A stretch of DNA of 64,000 nt from Leptospiraceae bacterium (GTDB lineage Bacteria; Spirochaetota; Leptospiria; Leptospirales; Leptospiraceae). The notes under the pieces were generated by a model. The model was not told the origin of the DNA. It made no database searches and saw nothing but the letters and a program-made list of their open reading frames with translations. Positions 55,820 to 63,386 of this stretch are shown here, in pieces; position 1 is the first letter of the stretch, and each line of letters opens with the position of its first letter. A program made the translations under genes and the position numbers. Location of the stretch: the NCBI GenBank assembly GCA_016711485.1, contig JADJSX010000024.1:186001-250000 (forward strand), in the 5' to 3' direction.

Positions 55820-57211
55820 TTGATTGACTACACTGAGAAGATGACTTATCTTTTATTTTTGCGTAGGCTCGATGAATTGCAAACTCTGAAAGAGAAAAAA
55901 GCGGCTACTCTTAAAAAGCCGATAGAAGAGCCGATTTACAAAACCTCCGAAACCAATTTGCGTTGGAGTCATTTTAAAAATACAGATCCCGAAGTCATGT
56001 TCGAGTTGTTTCGAAAGAAAGATGGAATTTTTGATTTTCTAAAAAATGTAGGAAGTAAAGATTCTACTTTTTCTAAGTTCATGAAGGGCGCGACGTTTAT
56101 GATTCCGACTCCGCGACTTCTAGCGCAAGTTGTAGAAATGCTTTCCAACTTAGACATGAGCGACAGAGACACAAAAGGGGATGTTTACGAGTATCTCCTC
56201 GGAAAAATTGCAAGTGCAGGAAGAAACGGTCAGTTTAGAACTCCACGGCATATCATTAGCCTGATGGTGGAATTAGTCAAACCTACAATCGAAGACATCA
56301 TCTGTGATCCTGCTTCTGGAACGTCCGGCTTTCTAGTGGCTAGTAGTGAGTATGTGCGAAGGAATTTTGAAAACGAATTGTATGACAAAAAACACAAATT
56401 GCATTTCCAAGAGAAAATGTTTATGGGAATGGAATTTGACCCTACCATGATTCGTATCGGTGCTATGAACCTAATCTTGCACGGTATCGAAAATCCTCAT
56501 CTCATTGACGTGGACGCACTCAGTGAGGCTAACGCCAATTTTGCCGAAGACGCCACTCTCATTCTAGCAAATCCTCCTTTCAAAGGAAGTCTCGACCGCG
56601 GTGCTGTAGACAAGAAAGTGTTAAAGATTGTAGACAGCACTAAGACCGAGCTTTTATTCATTGCCTTAATTCTGCGTGGTTTGAAGTTAGGCGGTAGAGC
56701 TGCTGTGATTGTGCCCGATGGTGTATTGTTCGGTAGTAGCAATGCACATTTACAAATCCGAAAAGAATTAATCGACAATCAAAAACTCCAAGCCGTAATC
56801 AGTATGCCAAGCGGTGTATTCAAACCCTATGCCGGTGTAAGCACTGCCATTATCCTCTTCACCAAAACAAATAGCGGAGGCACCGACCACGTTTGGTTCT
56901 ATGATATGCAGTCTGACGGTTTCAGCCTAGACGATAAGCGTCAACCCCTCGACTCAAGCGACATCCCCGATATTCAAAAACGTTTTCAACATCTAAAAGC
57001 CGAATCCAAACGCGCTCGAACCGACCAAAGTTTCCTTGTTCCCAAGTCCGAAATCGTCGCCAACAAATACGACCTAAGCATCAACCGCTACAAAGAAATC
57101 GAACACGAGGAAAAATCTTACTCATCTCCCTCTGACTTAATCGAACAAATCGAATCCATCGACAAAGAACGATTAGCTTTATTAAAGCAATTGAAGGGGT
57201 TGTTGAAGTGA
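55820..57211 (+). CDS. hsdM: Type I restriction-modification DNA methyltransferase subunit, N terminus shortened
   Basis: A 463-residue adenine methyltransferase subunit: AASAGRNGQFRTPRHIISLMVEL-type RTPRHII, SAM motif CDPASGTSGFLVASSEY and catalytic LANPPFKGS. Normal members begin about 20 to 30 residues earlier, before DYTEKMTYLLFLRRLDEL, so this one lacks the first helix. An in-frame TAG lies at 55814, six bases before the TTG start, and no Shine-Dalgarno is seen. It may start weakly or be a 5'-truncated copy. No hsdR is present. A composite repeat follows its stop, separating it from the island's cargo and hsdS. Confidence 0.82.
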   Translation: MIDYTEKMTYLLFLRRLDELQTLKEKKAATLKKPIEEPIYKTSETNLRWSHFKNTDPEVMFELFRKKDGIFDFLKNVGSKDSTFSKFMKGATFMIPTPRLLAQVVEMLSNLDMSDRDTKGDVYEYLLGKIASAGRNGQFRTPRHIISLMVELVKPTIEDIICDPASGTSGFLVASSEYVRRNFENELYDKKHKLHFQEKMFMGMEFDPTMIRIGAMNLILHGIENPHLIDVDALSEANANFAEDATLILANPPFKGSLDRGAVDKKVLKIVDSTKTELLFIALILRGLKLGGRAAVIVPDGVLFGSSNAHLQIRKELIDNQKLQAVISMPSGVFKPYAGVSTAIILFTKTNSGGTDHVWFYDMQSDGFSLDDKRQPLDSSDIPDIQKRFQHLKAESKRARTDQSFLVPKSEIVANKYDLSINRYKEIEHEEKSYSSPSDLIEQIESIDKERLALLKQLKGLLK

Positions 57212-57217
57212 GGGACT

Positions 57218-57318
57218 TTAAAAGATTACCACCGATGAACACGGATGAACACCGATGTTTGGGATTAAGATTTTTCACCGCGAAGCACGCGAAGAACACG
57301 AAGGTTAGGAATTAAGCA
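57218..57318. repeat. Composite repeat (ACCACCGATGAACACGG plus CACGCGAAGAACACGAAGG)
   Basis: Starts TTTAAAAGATTACCACCGAT and continues with tandem GATGAACAC-type units, then TTTTTCACCGCGAAGCAC and GCGAAGAACACGAAGG. Its two halves recur at 60168 to 60190 and 60363 to 60405 before hsdS, and in part near 63228. It lies between the hsdM end and the small gene at 57319. Confidence 0.7.
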
Positions 57319-57498
57319 ATGCAAGTAGAAACAACATCATCAATTGATTTGATTATAGAAGAATACAAGAAACATGTAGACAGGACTCTACTCGAAGAAA
57401 ATTTGAAACTATCGTATACAGAGCGAGTAGAAAAATTGCAAAGACTTCTAAGAACATTTGAAGAATTAAAAAACGCTAAGAGGCTAAAATCAACATGA
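57319..57498 (+). CDS. Small coiled-coil protein paired with nucleotidyltransferase
   Basis: A 59-residue, helix-forming, charged protein (SIDLIIEEYKKHVDRTLLEE, ERVEKLQRLLRTFEEL). Its stop overlaps the ATG of the nucleotidyltransferase gene by four bases, so the two are coupled. Such short partners occur upstream of mobile nucleotidyltransferases and act as antitoxin-like or oligomerising subunits; here that is inference. The first bases of the gene share a short stretch with the repeat near 63245. Confidence 0.6.
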   Translation: MQVETTSSIDLIIEEYKKHVDRTLLEENLKLSYTERVEKLQRLLRTFEELKNAKRLKST

Positions 57499-57971
57499 CT
57501 GAATTTGAAAAATTGATTCAAGTATTAGATGAGAATAATATTGATTATATCCTCATTGGTGGTTTTGCAGGAGCAGTTCACGGATCTGCTAGATTAACTT
57601 CTGATATTGATATTGTCTATAAAAGATCTAAGGATAATATTAAAAAGCTTGTGACTGCTTTAAAAAATCATAAACCCTATCTCAGGGGCGCACCGGAAGG
57701 TTTACCTTTTGTATTTGATGAAAAAACAATCGAAAGCGGGTTAAATTTTACTCTTACTACTGACATAGGATACATTGATTTATTAGCAGAAGTTCCAGGT
57801 GGTAATTACGATAATATTTTACCTGACACTATTCTTGTAGATGTATTCAATCGCAAGATATGCTGTGTGAATTTAAAAAGATTGATTCAATTAAAACGTG
57901 CCAGTGGAAGACCAAAAGACTTCGAAGCAATTTCAGAATTAGAAATCTTGCAAGAAAAAGAAAGTAAGTGA
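57495..57971 (+). CDS. Nucleotidyltransferase-fold protein, toxin-antitoxin-like
   Basis: A 158-residue NTase: YILIGGFAGAVHGSARLTSDIDIVYKR is the GG-(x)-S...D-x-D core, with a third Asp in GYIDLLAEVPGG. A Lys- and Arg-rich tail (LIQLKRASGRPKDFEAISELE) closes it, as in AbiEii-like and related proteins. It is one half of a two-gene module with the small protein before it. Members take part in toxin-antitoxin and abortive-infection modules; which role applies here is not shown. Confidence 0.75.
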   Translation: MTEFEKLIQVLDENNIDYILIGGFAGAVHGSARLTSDIDIVYKRSKDNIKKLVTALKNHKPYLRGAPEGLPFVFDEKTIESGLNFTLTTDIGYIDLLAEVPGGNYDNILPDTILVDVFNRKICCVNLKRLIQLKRASGRPKDFEAISELEILQEKESK

Positions 57972-58168
57972 GTTTAGAATCGATGGATATGTGTAGAAAT
58001 AAAAAAAGCAATCTTTTGCATCCCGTGCCAATACTGGCAACCCCTACAGGTGCAGGTTATGAATTACAAAAATTGCTCAATTGGAATCTATTCTTATTTT
58101 CGGAAAAAAACAAGCTATTTTTTAAGGAAATAAATCGAGAAATGGGAAATGTTGCGGTGGAAGGATGA
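57968..58168 (+). CDS. Small ORF, doubtful
   Basis: A 66-codon frame from a GTG that overlaps the previous stop. Composition is mixed, without a recognisable family. It fills a gap before TcmP and might be a decayed small gene. Listed because translation coupling (GTGA) is possible, but the protein pattern is weak. Confidence 0.22.
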   Translation: MSLESMDMCRNKKSNLLHPVPILATPTGAGYELQKLLNWNLFLFSEKNKLFFKEINREMGNVAVEG

Positions 58169-58215
58169 CTATATAAAAATGGAAATTTCAAAAAAGAGAT
58201 AGGAGAAATATTCTT

Positions 58216-59364
58216 ATGAGTGTAAAAAAAGATAAGAGCCAACGATTATTAGTCCACTCAAAAGCGAAAGTGAGATTGTATAAAGAATACTTGACTGCCT
58301 ATTTATCAATATTAGGTATTTCTAATTTTCATTCGATTTCTATTTATGATATGTTTGCAGGAGAAGGTCAGTATGGAGAGGATTTTGGAAGTTCGATAGT
58401 AGCTTACGATGTAATTGTTGAATATTTGAAAAAATATCCAAGCAATCCGGCGATTATAAAATATCATATTAATGATTCTGGATTTTCTATGTTTGATAAA
58501 ACAACAAAGAAGATTGATAAAATAAAAAGTATTATCGCGGGGAAAAATTTTACATCAGATAAATTGGAAATTCAATACAAAGACAAAGAATTTAATGATA
58601 CGATAGAAACAATACGTCAAGAATTATCTAGTTTAAAAGAATCAGAAAGAGTGATTGTTTTTCTTGATCCGTATGGATACAAAGATATTCGATTTCAAAC
58701 TCTTGCTAGTTTTTTAAAGAACAAGAAAACAGAAGTTTTGCTTTTCATTCCTATAAATAATATTTTTAGATTCGCAAATAAAACATTGAAAGACAAAAGC
58801 TATGCCTTAAGTTCAGGAAAGCATATTCAAGAATTTCTAAGCGATTACGGTATAACAGTTGAAAACATTGTAAGCGATAACGTAAATTTTATTGAACAAA
58901 TCAGAGATAAACTAAAAGAAAAACTATCAGGTATTTACGTTGACTATTTTAAAATTCATAAAGGGAAAAGTCAAATCTATGTTCTATACTTCCTTACAAG
59001 TAATAAATTAGGCTATCAAAAAATGGTTGATGTAAAATGGAATATTGATTCTTCTGAGGGTAAAGGCTATTCTCCGCAATCGTATGGAATGGACAATTTA
59101 TTTTCAGGAAATACTTCTACGCTAGATTCTAAACTAAAAGATTTTCTTTTAACAAAACGCAATAACCGAGAAGTAAGAGATTTTATCTATGACTGTGGAT
59201 ATACTGCTAAGCAAGGAAAACAATTGTTAGAGTATTGGGAAAATGAGAAAATGATTTTAGTCGAAGGGAAGGAAAGACAAAAGAGCGGATTTTATATTTC
59301 CAATGCAAAAGAAGAAATCAAAGTAACAATAGTTTATAAAACTGGAACAAAAGGAATAATATAA
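58216..59364 (+). CDS. tcmP: Three-Cys-motif partner protein TcmP
   Basis: A 382-residue protein that starts with LVHSKAKVRLYKEYLTAYLSIL, then SIYDMFAGEGQYGEDFGSS, and a later VIVFLDPYGYKDI. These are the TcmP marks. The family is defined by its neighbour, the three-Cys DUF5131 protein, which begins at its last base (ATGTCA, one-base overlap). The reaction is unknown; the DMFAGEG loop looks like a SAM-methyltransferase-type motif, suggesting nucleic acid modification (inference). GGAGAAATATTCTT is a fair Shine-Dalgarno. Confidence 0.85.
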   Translation: MSVKKDKSQRLLVHSKAKVRLYKEYLTAYLSILGISNFHSISIYDMFAGEGQYGEDFGSSIVAYDVIVEYLKKYPSNPAIIKYHINDSGFSMFDKTTKKIDKIKSIIAGKNFTSDKLEIQYKDKEFNDTIETIRQELSSLKESERVIVFLDPYGYKDIRFQTLASFLKNKKTEVLLFIPINNIFRFANKTLKDKSYALSSGKHIQEFLSDYGITVENIVSDNVNFIEQIRDKLKEKLSGIYVDYFKIHKGKSQIYVLYFLTSNKLGYQKMVDVKWNIDSSEGKGYSPQSYGMDNLFSGNTSTLDSKLKDFLLTKRNNREVRDFIYDCGYTAKQGKQLLEYWENEKMILVEGKERQKSGFYISNAKEEIKVTIVYKTGTKGII

Positions 59365-60152
59365 TGTCATATAAATCTTCTATAGAATGGACGGATGCAA
59401 CTTGGAATCCTACGAGAGGATGCACAAAGATTAGTGCAGGGTGTAAGAATTGTTATGCGGAAACATTAGCCGAAAGATTCAGAGGAGTTCCCAATCATCC
59501 TTTTGAATTCGGATTTGATTTAAAACTAATTCCTGAAAAATTATATGACCCAATTAAATGGCAAACACCTAAAAAAATTTTTGTAAACTCAATGAGTGAT
59601 CTATTTCATAAAGATATTCCCGATGAATACATCTATAAAGTATTTTCGATTATGAAAATAGCCGATTGGCATACCTACCAAGTTTTAACCAAGCGACCAG
59701 AACGTATGAAAAAAATGTTCGACTCAATACTATCTGAATTTTCCAACCTATCCCATATCTGGCTAGGTGTGAGTGTTGAAAATCAGAAACAGGGGATACC
59801 TAGAATTAACCTCTTGAGAAATACAAACGTGAGTGTAAGATTTCTTTCTATCGAACCTCTTTTAGAAGATTTAGGAATACTCGATTTGAAAAATATGAAT
59901 TGGGTAATCGTAGGCGGAGAAAGTGGAAATCATGCTAGACCAATGGAAGAATCCTGGGTCATCTCGATTCAAAAGCAATGCCAAAAAGCAAAAGTTCCTT
60001 TCTTCTTCAAACAATGGGGTGGAGTTCGTAAACATCTCACCGGTAGAGAACTGCGCGGAAACTATTACAATGAGTTACCGAAGTATCAAATGAATACCGT
60101 TCCGATTAATTCTATTCGACAAGAAAAATTTCAACTGGCTAAGGCAATTTAG
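59364..60152 (+). CDS. Three-Cys-motif (Gp37/Gp68, DUF5131) protein
   Basis: A 262-residue protein. Near its start it has GCTKISAGCKNCYAE, a C-x6-C-x2-C cluster, in the family setting IEWTDATWNPTRGC. Later motifs are FVNSMSDLFHKDIP, WHTYQVLTKRPERM and WVIVGGESGNHARPM. This is the Gp37/Gp68 (DUF5131) family, radical-SAM-like, seen in phage and in defence-like islands with TcmP. The substrate is unknown. It is translated directly after tcmP. Confidence 0.88.
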   Translation: MSYKSSIEWTDATWNPTRGCTKISAGCKNCYAETLAERFRGVPNHPFEFGFDLKLIPEKLYDPIKWQTPKKIFVNSMSDLFHKDIPDEYIYKVFSIMKIADWHTYQVLTKRPERMKKMFDSILSEFSNLSHIWLGVSVENQKQGIPRINLLRNTNVSVRFLSIEPLLEDLGILDLKNMNWVIVGGESGNHARPMEESWVISIQKQCQKAKVPFFFKQWGGVRKHLTGRELRGNYYNELPKYQMNTVPINSIRQEKFQLAKAI

Positions 60153-60167
60153 TATATGAAGTTGGGA

Positions 60168-60405
60168 TTTAAAAGATTACCACCGATGAATGGTTCGACA
60201 CGCACGCTCGGATGCTGCTGCTCACCACGGCGCACCAATGCAAACGTATTAGGATTGGTGGTTAATGCTTGTTATGCTAACGATAACGCTGGTGGTATGC
60301 GATTGTCATTCCCGAAATTTTCAGTCGGGAATCTCAAATACGAGAAAGCAATACTTGATTCAAGAATTAAGATTTTTCACCACGAAGCACGCGAAGAACA
60401 CGAAG
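60168..60405. repeat. Composite repeat split by an insert, with REP-like hairpin
   Basis: Its ends match the composite repeat at 57218, but about 170 bases (60191 to 60362) separate the two halves. The insert contains the hairpin GTCATTCCCGAAATTTTCAG (60305 to 60324) with TCGGGAAT, which recurs in inverted form at 61666 to 61697. A frame crossing this region (60156 to 60434) is repeat-derived and not a gene. It ends 26 bases before hsdS. Confidence 0.65.
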
Positions 60406-60430
60406 GTTTGGGGTTAATGGTGGTTATACT

Positions 60431-61588
60431 ATGAAATGGGAAATGGTGAAGTTGGGGGATATATGCGATTTGTCACAAGGAATTCAAGTAGATATTAAAG
60501 ATCAAAGTTTAACGAAAAAAGGAAATCAAGTTAGGTTCTTGCGGATAATAGACTTTACTCAGGGAGGAGATGCACCAAGATACATTGACAATCCAGGGGA
60601 AAGATACTTTTTAAAAGAAAATGATTTAGCTTTAGTTAGATACGGTTCTACAGGATTTGTATGTAGAGGGTTAGAAGGTGTAATTGCTAATAACCTTTTT
60701 AAAGTGACGCCAAAACAAAACACTATAACAAATGATTTTTTATATTGGATATTAATTTCAGATAACTTTCAAAACTTTGTAAAATTAAATAATAAGGGTG
60801 CCGCATTACAGGCTATTAGCTTTGGACAAATTAAAGCCTTCCAAATCCCTCTTCCTCCTCTCTCTGTGCAGAAAGAAATTGCGGAGATATTGGATACTGC
60901 CGATGCACTGCGCAAGAAAGACAACGAGCTTCTAAAAAAATACGACGAACTAGCCCAGTCCATCTTCATAGAAATGTTCGGCGACCCAGTAAGAAATGAG
61001 AAAGGATGGGAAGTGAAGAAGTTGGGGGATTGTATTGAATTTCTTACAAGTGGCTCAAGAGGGTGGGCTAAATATTATAGTGATAAAGGTGAAATCTTTC
61101 TAAGAATAAATAACGTAGGATACAATGAATTAAAAATTAAAAATCTAGCTTATGTGAATGCCCCTGAAAATGCGGAGGCTAAACGAACTGAAGTAAAATC
61201 TGGAGATATATTATTATCTATTACAGCAGATATAGGGAGAACATGCGTAATCCCCGATAATTTTTCTAAAGCATTTATTAATCAACATTTAACACTTATT
61301 AGATTAACAAAAGATTTTGTTCCATACTATGTATCCCAATTATTATCAACAAATTATGGACAAAATCAAATACATAAATTAAATAAAGGAGGAGTTAAAG
61401 CTGGATTAAATTTTGATGATATAAAATCTATTGGTTTATTAAAACCTCCATTCGAATTGCAAGTAAAATACAATATGATTGCAAATCAATTAAGAAATCA
61501 AATTGATAAGATTAATGTTGCCATTACCCACACCAACAATCTATTCCACTCACTACTACAAAAAGCATTCAAGGGTGAACTGACGTAA
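60431..61588 (+). CDS. hsdS: Type I restriction-modification specificity subunit
   Basis: A 385-residue two-TRD HsdS. TRD1 occupies roughly residues 1 to 135, then the first conserved helix (PLPPLSVQKEIAEILDTAD, DALRKKDNELLKKYDELAQS); TRD2 follows with the second start WEVKKLGDCIEFLTSG, and the second helix ends with HTNNLFHSLLQKAFKGELT. This sets the two half-sites recognised by the HsdM complex. The last 21 codons are the block repeated three more times downstream. No hsdR in the window, so it may serve a methylation-only or a remote-R system. Confidence 0.92.
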   Translation: MKWEMVKLGDICDLSQGIQVDIKDQSLTKKGNQVRFLRIIDFTQGGDAPRYIDNPGERYFLKENDLALVRYGSTGFVCRGLEGVIANNLFKVTPKQNTITNDFLYWILISDNFQNFVKLNNKGAALQAISFGQIKAFQIPLPPLSVQKEIAEILDTADALRKKDNELLKKYDELAQSIFIEMFGDPVRNEKGWEVKKLGDCIEFLTSGSRGWAKYYSDKGEIFLRINNVGYNELKIKNLAYVNAPENAEAKRTEVKSGDILLSITADIGRTCVIPDNFSKAFINQHLTLIRLTKDFVPYYVSQLLSTNYGQNQIHKLNKGGVKAGLNFDDIKSIGLLKPPFELQVKYNMIANQLRNQIDKINVAITHTNNLFHSLLQKAFKGELT

Positions 61589-61652
61589 ACCCCTTCGATG
61601 CACAGACAATAGAAACATCGGTGTTCATCCGTGTCCATCGGTGGTAAAATCT
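61521..61652 (+). repeat. hsdS-tail repeat unit R1 (the functional tail)
   Basis: Runs from the codons for ITHTNN... through the hsdS stop, then a region with CTTCGATGCACAGACAATA and GGTGTTCATCCGTGTCCATC units. The tail part (61524 to 61588) is the in-gene copy. The following part recurs in R2, R3 and R5. Confidence 0.85.
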
Positions 61653-61665
61653 TACTTTCTCTCAC

Positions 61666-61697
61666 TTGAGATTCCCGACAGAAAATTTCGGGAATGA
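61666..61697. repeat. REP-like inverted hairpin ATTCCCGA/TCGGGAAT
   Basis: Stem TTCCCGA with TCGGGAA around a short A-rich loop, the reverse orientation of the element at 60305 to 60336. Short elements of this type occur in many bacterial genomes. It separates hsdS-tail units R1 and R2. Confidence 0.6.
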
Positions 61698-61702
61698 CAA
61701 TG

Positions 61703-61881
61703 ATTACCCACACCAACAATCTATTCCACTCGCTACTACAAAAAGCATTCAAAGGTGAGCTAACATAAATTCCTTTGACGCACAGACAATAAAAACATCG
61801 GTGTCCATCGGTGTCCATCTGTGTCCATCTGTGTTCATCCGTGTTCATCCGTGGTTAATCTTCGATCAGCGGTAATCTTTT
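61703..61881 (+). repeat. hsdS-tail repeat unit R2 plus tandem 10-mers
   Basis: Codons for ITHTNNLFHSLLQKAFKGEL and a stop are repeated, with five silent changes against R1. It continues with CCTTTGACGCACAGACAATA, then from 61801 to 61850 a run of 10-base units (GTGTCCATCG, GTGTCCATCT, GTGTTCATCC). An ATG just ahead gives a 22-codon frame, which has no known role. The DUF433/DUF5615 pair follows. Confidence 0.85.
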
Positions 61882-61931
61882 ACCCAAAAAATGACTTGCC
61901 AATTTAATTAAAGTAGGTAGTAATAAAAAGT

Positions 61932-62156
61932 ATGGACTATAAAACTAGAATTACATCTGATCCGGGAATTATGCTTGGAAAGCCAATCATCAAAGGCACA
62001 AGAATTACAATAGAACTAATCTTACGTAAACTATCAGAAAAGAATTCTATCGAAAAATTATTACAATCCTATCCTCATTTAGAAGCGGCTGATATATATG
62101 CCGCTTTAAGTTATGCGGCTGACATGCTTTCTAAGGAAGAGCTCATTGCAAGTTAG
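61932..62156 (+). CDS. DUF433 antitoxin-like protein
   Basis: A 74-residue protein with the DUF433 pattern: SDPGIMLGKPIIKGTRITIELIL and YPHLEAADIYAALSYAADML. It is a winged-helix DNA-binding antitoxin that normally precedes a DUF5615 PIN-like toxin, which overlaps its end here. Cargo module 2 of the hsdS-tail island. GTAGTAATAAAAAGT lies before the ATG. Confidence 0.88.
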   Translation: MDYKTRITSDPGIMLGKPIIKGTRITIELILRKLSEKNSIEKLLQSYPHLEAADIYAALSYAADMLSKEELIAS

Positions 62157-62517
62157 AATTATCGCAGACGAAAATATCGATGCCTATATTATTGAGTCAT
62201 TGCGAAATGAGAATTATGAAGTTTTATCAATTCGTGAAAGCTATCGCGGGATCAAAGATATTGAAATCATCGTGATGGCAAACCAAAGAGAATGTTTGAT
62301 TCTAACGGAAGACAAAGATTTTGGCGAATGGATTTTTTCTCATAAATCAGAATCTGCAGGAGTTATTTTTCTGAGATACGAAGATAAAGACATGGAAGAA
62401 ATAATTTTTGCCGTCAAAAAAATTCTTTCTGAATACGGAGAAAATCTTTATGGAAAATTTAGCGTCGTAACAAAACGCAAAATTCGAATCCGAGATATAA
62501 TAGATAAGATATTCTAA
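62146..62517 (+). CDS. DUF5615 PIN-like toxin
   Basis: About 123 residues. It starts at a TTG (62146) giving VRIIADENIDAYIIESL, the DUF5615 N terminus with DEN metal-binding residues, and has LILTEDKDFGEWIF (T-E-D-x-D-F). GGAAGAG lies five bases before. An ATG 33 bases upstream gives a longer frame, but it starts inside the antitoxin. The PIN-like fold suggests an RNase. Overlaps its antitoxin by 11 bases. Confidence 0.85.
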   Translation: MQVRIIADENIDAYIIESLRNENYEVLSIRESYRGIKDIEIIVMANQRECLILTEDKDFGEWIFSHKSESAGVIFLRYEDKDMEEIIFAVKKILSEYGENLYGKFSVVTKRKIRIRDIIDKIF

Positions 62518-62528
62518 TAAACTAACAA

Positions 62529-62632
62529 CCATTACCCACACTAACAATCTATTCCATTCACTACTACAAAAAGCATTCAAGGGTGAGTTGACGTAAATCC
62601 CTCCGACGCACCGACAAGAAAAAATATCCGTG
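62529..62632 (+). repeat. hsdS-tail repeat unit R3
   Basis: Follows the DUF5615 stop by 11 bases. It has codons for ITHTNNLFHSLLQKAFKGEL and a stop, with four silent changes against R1, then CCTCCGACGCACCGACAAGA. A GTTGC...CGCAACATAATGTGG element (62634 to 62684) comes next, which is inverted at 63173 to 63217. Confidence 0.82.
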
Positions 62633-62760
62633 TTCAAACTCAATAGCACTAGCGTTGCTTCTTTGGGGCGCAACATAATGTGGTTAATCTTTTATTCGTT
62701 GTGAAAAAATAGATTGACCAAATTTATAGAAACGGTATATTTCTAAAGAAGGAGATGTAT

Positions 62761-62886
62761 ATGGACTTTTATTCAATAATTATAACTACGTTAGCAGTCT
62801 CTTTCAGTGTGATTTCTCTTACGCTGATAATTATACGAATTGTAAAGAAGCAGGTTTTAAAAGAGTTAAAGAAAGAGGGATATTGA
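62761..62886 (+). CDS. Small single-TM membrane peptide
   Basis: A 41-residue protein, one membrane segment (FYSIIITTLAVSFSVISLTL) followed by a positively charged tail (RIVKKQVLKELKKEG). It has a strong Shine-Dalgarno, AAGGAG, with a spacing of about seven bases. It is too short to be recognised, but the ribosome site and the overlap with the next gene support coding. Cargo module 3 of the hsdS-tail island. It could be a type I toxin-like peptide or a small inner-membrane partner. Confidence 0.55.
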   Translation: MDFYSIIITTLAVSFSVISLTLIIIRIVKKQVLKELKKEGY

Positions 62887-63056
62887 GAGATTCTTTACTT
62901 GCGTTTATTGTTTCTATATGGATTGGTTTGATTGTTGCCTTAATCGAGACCTATCAATGGGGACAAGCTTTTTACAAAATACTAATGACCGTCATTGCTG
63001 TATCTAGTTTTATTCTAATGCTATGGCAGATTTTTCTTAACGATAGAGAAAAATAA
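62883..63056 (+). CDS. Small two-TM membrane peptide
   Basis: A 57-residue protein from a TTG at 62883 that overlaps the stop of the first peptide by four bases, so coupling is likely. Two hydrophobic segments (LLAFIVSIWIGLIVALI and ILMTVIAVSSFILMLWQIFL) surround a short polar turn. AAAGAGG before the TTG serves as RBS. No family recognised. It is the second gene of the small membrane-peptide pair. Confidence 0.5.
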   Translation: MRDSLLAFIVSIWIGLIVALIETYQWGQAFYKILMTVIAVSSFILMLWQIFLNDREK

Positions 63057-63066
63057 ACTAACAACT

Positions 63067-63165
63067 ATTAACCACACCAACAACCTATTCCATTCACTAC
63101 TACAAAAAGCATTCAAAGGTGAGTTGACGTAAATCCCTTCGCGAACTTCGTGCCCTTCGCGGTGA
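63067..63165 (+). repeat. hsdS-tail repeat unit R4
   Basis: Ten bases after the previous stop, the codons for INHTNNLFHSLLQKAFKGEL and a stop are repeated; against R1 one change alters an amino acid (Thr to Asn) and the others are silent. The following part departs from the other units (GCGAACTTCGTGCCCTTCGC). Then comes the inverted CAACATAATGTGG element (63173 to 63217). Confidence 0.82.
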
Positions 63166-63270
63166 AAAGAGTTTAACCACATTATGTTGCGACCCTTAGG
63201 GAGCAACATTGAGTTTACACGCGAAGAACACGAAGGTTCGGAATTGAGCAATGCAAATAAATATAGCAAC

Positions 63271-63334
63271 TCATTATAAATCCCTTCGACGCACAGACAA
63301 GAAAAACATCGGTGTCCATCGGTGGTAATCTTTT
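63271..63334 (+). repeat. Partial repeat unit R5 (post-tail part only)
   Basis: CCCTTCGACGCACAGACAAG and CATCGGTGTCCATCGGTGG match the post-tail parts of R1 and R2, but without an hsdS tail in front. It marks the right edge of the repeat-built region and precedes the TumE-type pair. The bases before it (63228 to 63262) match the bases around the start of the 57319 gene. Confidence 0.6.
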
Positions 63335-63386
63335 AACACTTTTTTTAATTGACAATTATAAAAAACAGAAATTTACTAGAAATGCT

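Noticed and set aside
60156..60434. 92-residue rightward frame before hsdS
   Set aside because: It translates the composite and REP-like repeats and has no protein pattern.
61498..61848. Leftward frame over the hsdS tails
   Set aside because: Arises from reverse translation of the tail and tandem repeats; the same odd peptide recurs at each unit.
61790..61870. Regular short repeats suggested a CRISPR array
   Set aside because: The units are 10-base tandem copies without unique spacers and no cas gene is near.
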